A stretch of 64,000 bases of DNA from Leishmania donovani (Eukaryota > Euglenozoa > Kinetoplastea > Trypanosomatida > Trypanosomatidae): positions 44,453-108,452 of the forward strand of contig NC_018251.1 of the NCBI RefSeq assembly GCF_000227135.1, in the 5' to 3' direction. Positions 28,426-41,000 of this stretch are shown piece after piece (the stretch's first letter is position 1; every line of letters begins with the position of its first letter). The notes under the pieces were generated by a model. That model saw nothing but the letters and a program-made list of their open reading frames with translations. It was not told where the DNA came from and made no database searches. The position numbers and the translations under genes were made by a program.

Positions 28426-30486
28426 ATGAACGCCCTCTCAAGCCCTCGGGCTTCCATCGGCAAGCACCGCGCCTTGCACAGCGCGGCTGCCGGCAATGCG
28501 GCTCGAAAGCAGAGCAGCGGCGGACAAGCAGAGGTGATTGCCGCGGTGCTGGGGCGGGAGTCGAACAAGCCGGCTGCCGAGGTCGTCGTGGAGCGCATCC
28601 TAAAAGCTGCCGACCCGCACGTGATGTCGGTACCGGTGTACTACGATTATAAGAAGGATGCGCGCGTGTATAAGTGCTTCCCCAGTACACGGCAGGTTTC
28701 GACCCTCTTCGCCATGGACGGCAACACTATCGCTAAAGACTCGCCTGAGGCGCTGCAGCAGGAGGAGGATCGCCATCGCCGCATCCAGGAGGTGGAGGTG
28801 GCCGCCGCGGCGGAAACGAACCCGGACTTGGTCGAGGAAGGTGTGTCCACACGCATTCTCAAGAACCAGTTCAACTATAGCGACCGCGGCAGCCAGACGA
28901 TGAACCAGCCGATGAAGGAGCGCACCGTCATGACGGACCCGCCGCCGTCGGCCTCCTTTGGCGGGCTCGCGACGGCGTGGGCTATCTACGACGCCTACGA
29001 GGGGGAGCGCATCCAGGCCGAGAAGGCAGCCGCGGCGCAACGGCGTGCCGCCCAAGCCGCACGAACGAGCAAGGATGAAGAGAACGCGCTCACCCATGCC
29101 GCGGCCGAAGCGTCTATCCGCGATGGTGCGGATGTCGGCCCGAAAGGCGTGGTGGAGCTGCTGGCGTCGCCGGAGTTTCGCAGCGCACTGCAGGTAATGG
29201 AGCGCATGGTGAACCAGAACGATTGCCAGGATATCATTGACGACTTCAAATACTGGGAGGATCAGAGCGATCTTTACAAGGAGGACGGCACGCTGCTGCC
29301 CTTGTGGCGATTCTTCACGGAGAAGACGCGCAAGAAGGCCGTTACTGCCATTGCCCTCAACGGTCGCTACTCGGACCTCTTCGCGGTCGGCTACGGTAGC
29401 TACGACTTCTTGAAGCCGTGCAAGGGCACGGTTCACTGCTTCACTCTCAAGAACGCAGTGCCGACGGGCTCTGGCGCCCCCGTTCCGGCGCACCCGGAGT
29501 TCTCCTTTCACCTAGACTGCGGTGTGCTCTGTCTCGCTTTCCACCCACGTGAGCACTCGCTGCTTGCCTGCGGCCTCTATGATGGCAGCGTGTGCGTGTT
29601 CGACATGCGGGTGAGCTCCCACGACACGGGGGGTGCGAACCACGGTCGCCCGCTCTACCGCGCCAACGTGCGTACTGGTAAGCACATGGACCCTGTGTGG
29701 CAGATCATGTGGATGGAGAGCACACCAGGGCTGTCCTTCTACTCCATAAGCACAGATGGCCGCGTGGCGAACTGGATGCTGAGCAAGAGGGAGCTGACGT
29801 CGCGGGACGTGCTGAAGCTTAACACTGGCGTTTGCACCGTGGACCCGGAGCAGATGCTGCTGAATGAGCTCGGCGGCATGTCGTTCGACTACTCACCCGC
29901 CCACGACAAGATGGTCGTCGGCACGCAGGAGGGCAACCTGCTCCTGTGCACGGTCAGCCACAATGGCCAGTGCGTCGAGCGCTATGAGGGGCACAGCATG
30001 GCGGTCTACACGACGCGCTGGAGCCCATTCCACCCGGACATCTTCCTCACCTGCTCGGCAGACTGGACTGTCAAGCTGTGGATGAAGGGCTCTCCCTCTC
30101 CGTTGGTCGTGTTTGACCTCGGCGACGCCGTCGGCGATGTCGCGTGGGCGCCGTACAGCTCCACCGTGTTCGCCGCCGTCACCGCGGGTGGCAAAGTGTG
30201 CGTATTCGACGTAGCACAGAACAAGACGGAGCCCCTGTGCGCGCAGACAGTCGTGAAGAACGCGAAGCTGACTCACATTGTCTTCAGTGAGGCGGACCCG
30301 ATACTGTTCGTCGGTGACACTCGCGGCACCGTTCTGACTCTCAAGCTGTCTCCTAACTTGCGTAAGGTGTCGAAACCCGGAAAGGGGGAGCCGACGGATG
30401 CGGCGCACATCAAGACGTTGGAGGTAGAGAAGCTGAACCACCTGGTAGAGGTCACCATGAAGGACCGCGCGCTGTTGGGTGTGTAG
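28426..30486 (+). CDS. Axonemal outer-arm dynein intermediate chain, DNAI1/IC1-like
   Basis: 686 residues, near the size of DNAI1 (about 700). The N-terminal half carries the family's conserved element: LKNQFNYSDRGSQT, then RTVMTDPPP and a WAIYDAYE segment. A coiled, Ala/Glu/Arg-rich stretch (about 200-240) and the DDFKYWEDQSD block precede the WD40 domain (about 300-660), whose blades include LACGLYDGSVCVFDM, FLTCSADWTVKLW and FAAVTAGGKVCVFD. The protein is expected to sit at the base of the outer dynein arm, join the heavy chains to the doublet microtubule, and be needed for flagellar beat. The predicted acceptor at 28327 makes this the first ATG. Confidence 0.93.
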   Translation: MNALSSPRASIGKHRALHSAAAGNAARKQSSGGQAEVIAAVLGRESNKPAAEVVVERILKAADPHVMSVPVYYDYKKDARVYKCFPSTRQVSTLFAMDGNTIAKDSPEALQQEEDRHRRIQEVEVAAAAETNPDLVEEGVSTRILKNQFNYSDRGSQTMNQPMKERTVMTDPPPSASFGGLATAWAIYDAYEGERIQAEKAAAAQRRAAQAARTSKDEENALTHAAAEASIRDGADVGPKGVVELLASPEFRSALQVMERMVNQNDCQDIIDDFKYWEDQSDLYKEDGTLLPLWRFFTEKTRKKAVTAIALNGRYSDLFAVGYGSYDFLKPCKGTVHCFTLKNAVPTGSGAPVPAHPEFSFHLDCGVLCLAFHPREHSLLACGLYDGSVCVFDMRVSSHDTGGANHGRPLYRANVRTGKHMDPVWQIMWMESTPGLSFYSISTDGRVANWMLSKRELTSRDVLKLNTGVCTVDPEQMLLNELGGMSFDYSPAHDKMVVGTQEGNLLLCTVSHNGQCVERYEGHSMAVYTTRWSPFHPDIFLTCSADWTVKLWMKGSPSPLVVFDLGDAVGDVAWAPYSSTVFAAVTAGGKVCVFDVAQNKTEPLCAQTVVKNAKLTHIVFSEADPILFVGDTRGTVLTLKLSPNLRKVSKPGKGEPTDAAHIKTLEVEKLNHLVEVTMKDRALLGV

Positions 30487-32093
30487 AAGGAACACAAGGC
30501 GGGATGCGTGCTGCCTCCTCCTGCACACAAGCGCGCTGCTCAGTTGCTCTTCCCTTTCTCTCTTATGGGGCTCTCGCCGTGATTGTTAGCGGGCCAGCAC
30601 ACGCATGTGCCGGTGCCAGAGTTGGTGTAGGAGACCACGCGGCAGTTTCGTGTGGGCTGCGGATGGACGTGTTTGTTTTCGCGTCGCGTTGCTTCTCCTC
30701 TGTTGCACCTCCGACGCGGCTGTTGCTCCTCGATCCGCCCTCTGCGCCCCATGGCACTTGGGTGTGAAAGATGTGACTATGGAGATGTGCTACGGAGTTG
30801 GCTTTTGTTGTTGCTGTTGCTGTTTGTGTGTGTATGTGCATGTGCATGTGCATGCTTCTCCTCTCCCGTTCTCCCTCGATGCGCGCTGTGTAGATAGCTG
30901 GTGTTTTAGACTGCGCACCAGACGGCACCCACATACGGAGAGAACGGAGAGGACGGGGGGAGGCAGAGAGGTGCCAGATAGAAGGGATCGCTGCATCCCG
31001 CTGTACAGGAGAGGAGCACGTGCACTCACAGGGAGACGTGAATAATGATTGTGGTCGTGCAGCGGCGGGGATGGGAAGGAAGGGAGGAGAGGGCGCGGCA
31101 GGAGTAAAGGTAGAGGAGTGAGAGCGAAGCTCGGAGCGGGGCATTGGGTCGCTCCACCTCCGCCCAACGTTTTTTCCTTCCACTCCCCTCTCTCGCCTGC
31201 AAATCCACTGGGCACTGCCGAGTAACTCCCCACCTCTCTTGTCCGTCGCAGCTACCTCCTTCCATCGCCGACTCGCCCCTACGTCTTCCCTTGCCCAGCC
31301 TTCCTCTCTCTCTCTCCCCTTTATTGCTCTGTTCTTTCAATGCTTTCTTGCCTTCTCTGATGTAACCAAGTACGATGTACAGCGGACCTTTGCGTGTGGC
31401 CGTGGGTGTGGGTGTGTGGGGGCTTTCTATGCGCGTGAATGTTTTGTTCCTCTGCACATCGCTCTACATGTGTATCTGTGTGTGTGTGTGCGTGTGTGCT
31501 TGCTTGCTTGGCTGCAGATGTGGCACTGTGCCTCCCCTACGTCACCACTGACCTTTTGAACGCGAAAAACAGGAAGAGTAGCAGCCAGCGACGACGGCGG
31601 TCTTGGGCACGCCTCACAGCGGCATCCCCTCCCCCCTCCTTCTCCCTTCGCGGAGAGACAGCGCGAAAGTGGTTGGTGGGGGAGGGACGCCCCGGTGCGT
31701 TCGGCTATGCAAGAAAGACAGAAACGACTGCCGGCACAGCCGGACGCCGCCAGCCCCACGCCCGGTGTACAGAAGAGGGCGTCTTTCAGCCCTTGCCTGC
31801 TGTGGCACTGCACTGCGGCCTTCCGTTTCCTCGGATGGGTGAAGATGTGTGCAAAGCTCGCGCGCGTGCTCCCCTCCGCCGCCTGCCCTCCAGTCCAGGG
31901 TGGCAGGCGGAGACGCCTCGGTCGTTGCCCCCCCCCCCTCCCCCTCTTCACGACCCTATTGTCTTTTCGTTCTCTCGCTTCCCCGCCTTGTCTTCGCCTG
32001 TATCGTTTGCCTTTTCCGCTGTCCGCATCAACGGCATCATGCCCGCCTTTTGCTGCCGATTCTCTCTAAAACGCCGGCGACGCTCCCTGACGC

Positions 32094-32098
<5 letters not shown>

Positions 32099-32132
<34 letters not shown>
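32099..32132 (+). repeat. (CA)17 microsatellite
   Basis: Uninterrupted CA dinucleotide run with a short CGCACACG lead-in. Confidence 0.97.
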
Positions 32133-32133
<1 letters not shown>

Positions 32134-34565
32134 CATAACAACGACAACACTAACACACGCGCATGCGCGTTTTCAAAAGAGGTTCTGTGGGGAAAACGGT
32201 GGGTGGTCAGCACACGCACGCACGTCGATACGGGAGGTAACCAGACAGTGTCTAAGCAGACTCCGATATTCTTCGTACACGCTGCGAACGCACCAGCTCC
32301 CTTTTCTCCCCGCCACATCCCTCGGCTGTCCGCGCGCGCACTCTTCTTCTCGTAGCCCTCTGCTATCCCTGCCCCTCCCCCCTCCCATCCACCCACCTTC
32401 TGACTCATACTCCGCCCCACAACAATCAACGAGAGCAGAAGACGCGCTGGAGACACCGCCGTCGGCGTAGACGATCGGTGCTTCTGTTTCGCCCACTCTA
32501 AGGTCTTCTGAAGGAATAAAAGAGAGATACGCGTAACAGATATATACGCAGACTCACTGATAAGACAGAAACACACGCACGCACGTGCGCAGTCGCCCCT
32601 CTTCCTCTCCCTCCCGCACATCGGCACATCGGCACATAGGCGCATACGCGGACGGTGGACTCTTCTTGGGGCTTCGATTCCTACGCTCTGGCGCTTCGTC
32701 GCTGCTAGAACTATACGCACGTGTCTTCGTTCAATTGTATCGCTGCGGTGCGTCTAGCCTCATCCCCCCCCCTCCCCCGCGGCCACTTGCAAGCGCACAG
32801 ACAGACGAAGCGCGGCACAACGGAAGAGAGTACAACGGAAGCGGGGCAAGGCGACCGCGATACTGGTCAGGCAACCTTACCTTTACCTTCCCTCCCCCCC
32901 CCCCGAACTGCATCCTCTCCCATAGACATAGACACGCACACTGAGAGGCACACTTGCTCGCGAGAGCTCTCCCTCGTGCGCTGCAGACAGACAGAAACAA
33001 CGGAGGAACGGAAAGGCAAAACGCACCACGCTCAACTCACACGTATTGCTCTATCGCCGCGCATCGTGTGTGTGTGTGGGGGGGCACGTGTCGACATCGC
33101 AAGCGCCCACCGATATAGATTCACCGTGTTCCCTCGGCATCTTTCCTTGTGTGATAGTTTGCGCACACGCGTCACGCTTGACGGCTTATTTTCGCTTTCC
33201 CCCGCGCACAATTCTTTCCTTTTCTCGTTGTGCCGTGCTGATCTCTAGAGCGCGATTGGGCCGCAGCTATTGCTACGTATATATCTGCCGTTCTCGTTCC
33301 ACCCACGCACCCACCTCCTTGTCCATTCGATCGGCTTCCGAGGAGTGGTCCCTCTCGCGCGCACTATCCTGCTCAGCACATCCGTGAGCTGCTACTGCTG
33401 CTGCAAAAAGGAGCAATATACAAGCATAAGCCCTTCTTGCAAGCCTGCACTCTTTCATTGCCGCGCTACCGAGCACACCAGACACACCAGACACACCAGC
33501 ATCACACTCACCTGTCACTTCCCAGACTTCATCGGCACCTCTGGTGCCCTCCTTCTCCTCCTTCCCTCCCTCCGCCCACCTTGTCCATCGATCGTGTGTC
33601 TTTTATCTTTCTTTGCCACAGACAACCGCAGACACTCTTTCTCTGCAGGCGCACTCGACCCTCCCCCTCCTGCTCACGTATAGCGTTGTGTTCTTCTGCC
33701 TGTGTGTGCGCGCGATTTTGAGAGTATCTCCTGCTGGCTGCTTCCGTGCTCTCGGCGTGGCGCACTTCCGTTTCTCCATCGCTCAGACGGCTCCCCTAGA
33801 TATTGCCCTTGTGTCATTGCCCACGCCCTCCCCGCTCCTGCTCGTACCTCACCTCCCCCCCCCCCACACACACACACAGGCGTAAGGGGTCTCCTCGCCG
33901 CTCGTTGCTCGCCAAGGCCACGCATCTCTGCACGCAGACACCCGTACGCGCGTACGCGGCGATAGCTTTTAGAGCGGAAAGGCACGGATTGTGGGAGAGG
34001 GAGTACACAAGCCCCACAAGCCCAACCCCCTCCAAACACGCACACACATACGACGTGCAGTGGCAGAAGGTTTTCTCAGTTCTTGTTTTCAGACCCTTTC
34101 GCACATCTTTGGTTATATGCACGCTCACTGTCCTCTTTTTCATAGACTCAACTCACTTTGTGCCCGGTGCCGTCGACCCACGCCGCTCTTCTTGTTCGTC
34201 ACAGGCGCACACAGGGCCATCGTCGCGCACGACAATATCGCAGCGCATCGAAACTCCCTTGCACCGTCTCTCCCTATCCTCACTGTTTCTACTGTGCATC
34301 TTCTTATTGTGTGACGCGAGGGCGCGGACGGTGCGCGTGTGATCTGCTGGCTGGCCCCTGTCTTTGCCCGACCGCCTTCTCATCTCCCTCCCTCCATCCC
34401 TGTCCAGCTGCGCGCCTTTTCCCTGGCTGCGTTCTTCCTTGTTTTTCTTTTGCTTTCACGTCTCCGTTACACCTCCCCCTAGATTCGCATCCACCTCTCT
34501 TCGTCAGGACACCGTTCGTCACACGGGGTGCGCCGTGCGGTGGAGCTTGCTTCCAAGCTCGCTTG

Positions 34566-34608
34566 CCCTGCTTTCTTTGCTTCCTCCGTCACCGTTTGGT
34601 TTTCGCAG
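34566..34608 (+). promoter_or_regulatory. Predicted trans-splice acceptor for the SCP-type phosphatase
   Basis: Long C/T tract ending TTTTCGCAG, AG at 34607-34608, then a 43-base leader without ATG before the start at 34652. Confidence 0.6.
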
Positions 34609-34651
34609 CGGCTACCACCGTTGTTGCTCACCTGTTCTTCATCTTGCATCA

Positions 34652-35809
34652 ATGACAACGCCTATCCACAGGCGTGCTAGCAGCTCTTCCCCGGATCGAC
34701 TGCCCCCCGCGCCGCTGCCGTCGTCTCTGTCGACGATCAGGCGTGTGTGGAACGACCGCCTGCGAGCGTTTTCATCAGCGCGCGACGTTGCTTCCGTGGG
34801 CGAGCCCGAGGACGTCGTCAGCGGTACCCCGAAGGTGAAGGATGAGGCGCGGCTGCGCCAGGTCGCCGTCGCCAGCTCCGGCGGTGGACGCCTCGAAGCC
34901 GCGTCCGGGGTGGATGACGGCCTCACGGACAGCCCAGCTGCGACGGTGCAGACTCGCTCCTCCTCGCTCTACCCCACAAGGACGAGCAGCAAGCGAAGGA
35001 CGGTGGTAAGGTTCAAGGATGCGACCCCAGTGAACCCTCACACTTCCGCTGTTGTCGCAGCGCGGCACCCTGTCGACCCCAACGCCGGAGATATGGTGGG
35101 CCTCGTGAAGCCGCTGTTTCCGAACACGCTGCTGACTGAGGCGCAGGATGAACGGCGGCTGCTGACGCTCGTGTTGGACCTCGACGAGACGCTTGTCAGC
35201 AACCGCGACTCCCGTCAGTCAGCTGCCGTGCTCCGGCCATACTGCCTTCACGTACTGAACGCCCTGCGTCACATGAAGGAGCTGGAGATCGTGCTGTGGA
35301 CAGCATCCACGAAGGAGACGGCGTTGCCGGTGGTGGATCAGCTGCATAAGACGGGCATCATCTTCGACGACATCATCTTCCGCAACAGCATCTGGTTCAC
35401 GCAGCCCATTCACACGAAAGACCTGCGGCTGCTCGGCCGCGACATGAACCGCGTGCTTATTGTCGACAACTCCGTCGGCTGCTGCAAGCTGCACCCCCGC
35501 AACGCTCTGCTCGTCGAGGACTTCCACGGTGTGAGGCGTCGCGAAGACGCGGCCCTTGTGAACGTGTACTACGTCGTGGACGCCCTGCTGCGTATGATGC
35601 GGGAACGTTCGATTCCGGTCTCGGAGGGACTGGGGCGCCTCATGGCGGAGGGGCAGCTGTGCCACCCGGTGAGCTACGACCTGCCTGAGTTCTTCAAATA
35701 CATACCGCTGACGGAGGTGCCAGAGCTGAAGCGGCCGCCGGTCGGATGCTTTGTGCGGGCGAACACGGCACCGCCAAACACGTCTATCATGCAGCATTGG
35801 GTCTACTAG
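34652..35809 (+). CDS. SCP/FCP-type (NIF domain) protein phosphatase
   Basis: 385 residues. The C-terminal half is an FCP1-homology phosphatase domain: nucleophile motif DLDET (Asp176 and Asp178, Thr180 in the DxDxT motif), an LWTAS segment that supplies the Ser/Thr of motif II, and VLIVDNSVGCCKLHPRNAL, which matches the motif III-IV region of small CTD phosphatases. The first 140 residues are Ser/Pro-rich and probably disordered, as in other members. Such enzymes remove phosphate from Ser/Thr, classically on the RNA polymerase II tail; trypanosomatid polymerase II lacks the canonical heptads, so the substrate is open. The N-terminus shows no membrane segment, unlike Dullard/CTDNEP1. The start is the first ATG after the acceptor. 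Confidence 0.9.
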   Translation: MTTPIHRRASSSSPDRLPPAPLPSSLSTIRRVWNDRLRAFSSARDVASVGEPEDVVSGTPKVKDEARLRQVAVASSGGGRLEAASGVDDGLTDSPAATVQTRSSSLYPTRTSSKRRTVVRFKDATPVNPHTSAVVAARHPVDPNAGDMVGLVKPLFPNTLLTEAQDERRLLTLVLDLDETLVSNRDSRQSAAVLRPYCLHVLNALRHMKELEIVLWTASTKETALPVVDQLHKTGIIFDDIIFRNSIWFTQPIHTKDLRLLGRDMNRVLIVDNSVGCCKLHPRNALLVEDFHGVRRREDAALVNVYYVVDALLRMMRERSIPVSEGLGRLMAEGQLCHPVSYDLPEFFKYIPLTEVPELKRPPVGCFVRANTAPPNTSIMQHWVY

Positions 35810-36674
35810 CAGACGCGAGACAAGGAGAACAAGCGGCCGAGCGGAGGCGGGCGACAAGGCGCGGTGAGTGGTAGAAGGGGTGCACACATCTGCGTCTAAA
35901 CTTGGTCGTGCGCGTCATCACACAGCAGCGTTTCACGGACACGGTGCACCTGATAGGCGAGAGGCGAACTATTACCCCCCTCCCCCCCCCCCCCCACACA
36001 CACACGCTCACAGGAGAGGTAGCGAGGAGGAGGTGCCGGACGGATAATGCCAGCCGTGCATCCCCGCTTCCGCCCCTGTTCTACTTCTGTTCGCTCCTCT
36101 CCGTCAACTGAGTAGAGTGGCTTCGGCTGCGCTGTGTGGTTCTTCATTACATCAGAAAAGGTGCTGAAGCACCACCGCCCCCCTCTCTGTTATCTCTCCG
36201 TCCTGGTGCCGTGCATGCAGGTGCGCGTTCGTGTGCGTGTTTCGGGGCACCACGAATATGCCACCCGCCACATTTTTATTTTCCGTTTTTGTGCACACGC
36301 AAACCTTGTAAAGGGAGACGTGCGTAACAGAGCCGCCATGTGCTCTCCTACTAACCGGCACACCCACCCCCTCCCTGCGGTTGCGAGGCCGACTGTTGCA
36401 TACACGCAAGCACGCGCACATCATAAAGGTATCTATAGATGCGCCCACTCCATCTTGTTTTTGTTTCCTTGTTGTCTGCTGCCCTCTTGTACTGTTGCGC
36501 TGCCCTTTCACGCGTGAACCCGTGGGCTGGCATGCGCGCAGCTGTTTTGGAGGTGGGTGGAGGCTGAAGGGCTCTCGCGTGTTACCTTTTCGTTTTCATC
36601 CCTCTCTCGCGCGCGCATGCTTGTCAAAGTGGTGGTGTCCTGCTGACGCGGCGGTGCTTGAAGTTAGCGCAGAT

Positions 36675-36692
36675 ACACACACACACACACAC
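36675..36692 (+). repeat. (AC)9 microsatellite
   Basis: Uninterrupted AC run in the spacer upstream of listerin. Confidence 0.95.
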
Positions 36693-37867
36693 GCACACGC
36701 AGAGAGAGTGTGTGGAAAGGAGAACGTATTCGGGTCTCCATCATTCCCTGCACCGTCGTCCTCTGCAACGCTTATAAGCTCGCGCCCGCTTCTGTCGGGC
36801 GCCCCACCTTTCCTCCCTTCGCCCAGGCGCTTTTTTTTTAGAATCGCCGTCTGCCTGCTCCACTGCAGCGCATTCGTTGTGTCCTTGTCTCCGTTGCTGC
36901 GTGTGTGTTTGTTCCGCACTCGGGTCCGTGGACGGCGCCCTTGTCCGCCCCATCTCTCGTCTCTCCGTCGTATTTCCTTCGGTGTGCTGCGCCTCGCTCT
37001 TGCTTGCCCACTCCTGCTGCTGCCGCTTCTGCTCCCATCACCCCAGGAAGCAAGCATGGGCACATGTGAGGTAGGTGTGCGCGCGCGTGTTTTGTAAGTA
37101 CCCTTGTGTCCCCGTCGATTTACTTGTGTGTTGGTGGCAGTCCCGATCTCCCGTCCACGGAGAGACGAGATGGAAGACGTGGAGCGTAGACAAACAGAGT
37201 CTGAAGGACGGGCTACACCCGTCACCAGAGAAAGGGAGTCGGACTGCGGGTCGTTTGTGCAAGGCTCCCGCCCCGGACGTAACAGGGCGAGCTCGCGAGC
37301 GGCTGCGTAGGGGGTGCATGCGTGTGAGTGTGGTGGATGCGGCCGTTTCCTCTCAGCGGCAGAGCCTCGCACCATGGCGTCATCCCTTCCATCGTCTCCC
37401 CGCTCGACAAACTGTTGGAGTATCAACAGCGGACGAAGAGTGCATGCACATTGTGCTCTCAATTACGGTCTCCCATCTTTCACCTTGCACTCTCTCTCTC
37501 TGCTCCACTTCTCGCCTTGTAATGGCGCGGATCACCTCGCGTCGACGCACACACCCGTGCGCGTGCACGACGCTTGCGCATCGGCTTGATTTCACAGGTT
37601 TCCTCTATGCTCTCGTCTACGGACGTGATCTCTTTTCCCCTTTACGCCGACCACGCAGGCGCCTTACGAACCTCCTCCTTCACCTGAGGCGTGATCGCTC
37701 TCCTCGCGCCCTCTCTGCGTGCGCGACGTGACGCTTGTGTATCTGTGGCCAAGTGAGGCCTTCTTTGCGCGTGCCTGTGCCGCCGGCTCTGCGCAGGCGG
37801 GGCGCGCGAGGCAGCGAAGTCGGCGCTTGCTGCACCGTACTTATTCATCATCGTTCTGCTGCGCGTG

Positions 37868-37914
37868 GCTCTCCTCTGTTCTCTCTATACACCATTATTG
37901 GCATCTTCGCACAG
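37868..37914 (+). promoter_or_regulatory. Predicted trans-splice acceptor for listerin
   Basis: CT-rich tract (about 37868-37888), then AG at 37913-37914. There is no ATG from here to 38025. A T run at 38005-38015 followed by AG directly before the ATG would leave no leader and is less likely. Confidence 0.45.
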
Positions 37915-38024
37915 AGTCGAACACGCGGCGGCGCCACCATCATCGTTGCACGCAATCCGTCCCCCCCCCACACACACACCACCACCGCCTCACTGCCCCC
38001 TTCGTTTTTTTTTTTGCGTTTGAG

Positions 38025-41000
38025 ATGTCCCGCGGTGTCAAGAGCTCGCAGAGCAGCGCGGCACGCGCGATGATGTCCTCGATGGGCACCCCGGCCGGCC
38101 TTAGCTCCTTCTTGGGCGGCTTTGCTACGGGTCTGGAGAACAGAGCGAACGCGGAGCGGGAGAGCGACTACGTCGTGAGCCTGAAGCTGCTGACCAAGAC
38201 CAGCGAGATCACGAAGCAAAAGGCGCTTGACCGGCTGCTCGAGCTCATGAAATCGACCTCTGACGAGGTGCTCCTGCGTTTTGCCAGCGCCACCGTTGAG
38301 ACAATCATCCAGCATGCCCGCCACCCAAAGCCGACGATTCGAGCGTCGAGCTATCAGCTGCTGCAAGCGCTGATGAGCAAGAATAAGGAGCTGAAGAAGA
38401 CGATCGTGCCGGAGCTCAAAGTTCTGTCTGGTGTCTGGGTTATGGGGATGAACGACATGGAGACTGCCGTGTGCCAGGCAGCTGCGGCCGCCTTCGATGC
38501 CGCTTTTCCTGCGGAAAAGAAAACGCTCATGCTGCAGCAGTTTATGGACGCCATTATGGTGAGTCTGCGCACCGCGGTGGAGGAGGTGATGGCCTCGAAG
38601 AAACCGCTGCAGGATGACTCGCTGGACCCCAACGCGAACAGGATCTATGCGGCGCTCAAGTCGATGGGGTACATGGTCAAGCAAGTGAGCGCCGCGCAGA
38701 CGGCAGTGCTGAAATTTGTCCAGGACCCGCAGCTCTTGGGTGCGCTTCTGCCGCCGCGAGAGGCGCCCAAGTCGTACCTGCTCGTCAAAACACCGCTCGC
38801 TCGCTCCGCGGTGCTGGCGCTCCTGCGCGACGTGGTGTCCTTCTGCCCTGCGACCCCCAAGGTACACCAGCTCGTGTCGCAGGCTCTCTTCGGATCAATC
38901 CTGGACCCGAACGTAGCGATGGCTTCGCGGACGTGGGAGCTCCTCCTCTTTTGGTGCCGCAGCAACGTCTCGGATGTGGTGAGTCACATGAAGGGTGGGT
39001 TTCTCGATGACGTGGTGAACTGCTTCATGGGGTGCCAACAAGGTGAGCTTGGGGAGGTGATTTTCCCGTGCCTGTTCCCTCTTTTGACTTCGCTCTCCAA
39101 GGACGCGCGGTGCGAGGGCATCCTGGATGAGTTTTGTGCGGCGCTGGTGGAGCGGCTGAGCGTAATGAGCGAGACGCCAAACGTGAGCGCGCACGACCTG
39201 GAGGTGGTGCTGACGGCGCTGATGGAGTGCTGGGAGCTGCACTGCGTGCGCAAGAAGACGAGCCGCGCGTCTGAGGACAGCGTGGAGCTGCTCACGGCCA
39301 TTAGCTTCAACGTAGTAAAGCTCATACAGACAGAGGCGAAGGCGACGCGTTACCAGGCTGTCATCATAGCTACCATGGCAAAGAGCCTCCTCAAGACCGC
39401 CAACCGGTGCGAGGATGTGTTCAGACAGTGCTTGACCGTGATTGGCGCGCAACCAGGAGCGGCGTTCCGCGTACTCCCCGACTCCCCCGAGCCGGCCGTG
39501 CAACGCAGCTTTTCTCTCTTCCAGGCTCGCCTGCTGGGGCGGCTGTGCGCGAGCACGTCAACGCCACTGCCACCAGTGCCTGCTGCGACGACGACGTCGC
39601 CGACGACGCGGACAGAGGGTGCGAGCACCGCGCACTGCAAGGCGCTGGCCGCGGATGTGGCGAACAAGTGGCTGCTGCAGCAAGTGGCCGTCAGCCCTGA
39701 TGAGCACAAGTGGGTTCAACTCGCTGCCTTCTTTGATGAAACACGCGATACCCAGTTCTTCCCCTCCGACGCGGTGGCGGACGCTGTCCTAGGCATCCTG
39801 TGCGCGTATGTGAGGCACACCCATGACGAAGAGACCTCGGCACAGGCGCATACACGTGAAAGCAGGGCGGCACTGGCGACTTTGGTAAAGGCGGGTCTGG
39901 AGTGGAAGCACCGCCCCGCTTCCCAGGACTTGATGGAGGCGACGTCGTCCACTCAGGAGCACACACTGAAGGAAGCTGCGCTGCGGCATTTGATGCAGGA
40001 TCCGGCGAGGCTGTGTGAGGTACTAACCTGCGCCGTCGCCCAGTGCGACGTTGCCGGTGTTAGCCAGTGCGTCGCGGTATACGTCGAGCGTGAGCTGAAC
40101 CTCTCGGAGGAGCAGCGACGCGGCGTGCTGGAGGCTCTATGCACTTCAGTGAAGGAAACGCTAGCGATGGTTACGGAGAGCGCAGCGGATTCGGACGCAG
40201 GGTCGGCAACCACCGGCGACTCGGCGTCCAGCTACAGCTCCTCCAAGACTTCGCTGACGTCGTCTGCGTCGTCGTCGGCATCATCGTCATCGACAAGCGA
40301 CAGCGGCCTCGACAGCGACACGGCGGATGCTGATACATCCGCCGCAGGTGGTGGCGACACAACCAACCTCGCCCCGGAAGCGAGAGAGCGGATGAAAAAA
40401 TGGGGACAACTCTTGCGCAGCGGCGGGGCCTTTGCCGGGCTTTTGCATCTGGACGCCGCGTACGTTGTGGGCCACCTGCTGAAACCTCTCTCCTACATCA
40501 GTGCCGCTGTGGCGACGCGCGTGTTTGTGGAGCAATACATCTCGGTCAAGGCAATGCGAATCGCGCTGCAAAGGCAGCAGTATCACATCGAGGGCAGCGG
40601 CAGCAGCGGCAGCGAGGGCAACGATGATTTGGTGGCGTACGCGATGGAGCGGAAGGTGCACTGGTCGAGCATCGCCGATTGCAATGCCGTCACGGCGGAG
40701 GTGGAGGAGCTGCTGGACAGCTACTCCGTCCGCCCCGAGGACCGCGACGCCGTGGCCATGGATCTTCTCCACTCCGTCTTCAGCAACGACGACGATCTGC
40801 CGCTCTCCTTCTTCGCTGTCTATCGGCTCCCCCAGCTCGCGCCGTACGCTTCCACGGCGTGCCTGCAGTCGTTCGCGACGTCGGAGTCGGTGTGGCAGCA
40901 GGCAGCGGTGGAGGTGCAGGCGGCCGCGCTGGCCAGCAACGAGTCGGCCCTCTCGCTCTATGATGGCTATCTCTCTCTCGACCTTCTGCGTCCCACCTTC

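Larger units (their letters stand above)
30487..34651. other. Long intergenic spacer, 4.2 kb
   Basis: No convincing gene in either strand. It contains a (CA)17 run (32099-32132), a GT-rich patch (around 31476-31500), C runs (near 32890 and 33860), short tandem units near 33473-33499, and many pyrimidine tracts with AG, for example AG at 31250-31251. Open frames up to 343 codons cross these repeats and have Ser/Pro/Leu/His-rich composition typical of translated C/T tracts. Most of it is probably the 3' UTR of the dynein gene plus leader sequence of the phosphatase gene; an unrecognised non-coding RNA cannot be excluded. Confidence 0.65.
35810..38024. other. Intergenic spacer, 2.2 kb
   Basis: Untranslated sequence without a supported gene. 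Holds C/CA-rich patches near 35978-36005, an (AC)9 run (36675-36692), a T run near 36831-36839 and several acceptor-like sites. Confidence 0.7.

Noticed and set aside
30605..31045. 146-codon frame with many Cys after the dynein gene
   Set aside because: The cysteines come from TGT/TGC repeats (around 30800-30850); spacing does not fit a zinc-binding domain.
31439..32470. 343-codon open frame in the 4.2 kb spacer
   Set aside because: It crosses the (CA)17 run and several C/T tracts, encodes repeated Thr-His and Ser/Pro/Leu stretches, and shows no domain; long chance frames are common in such sequence.
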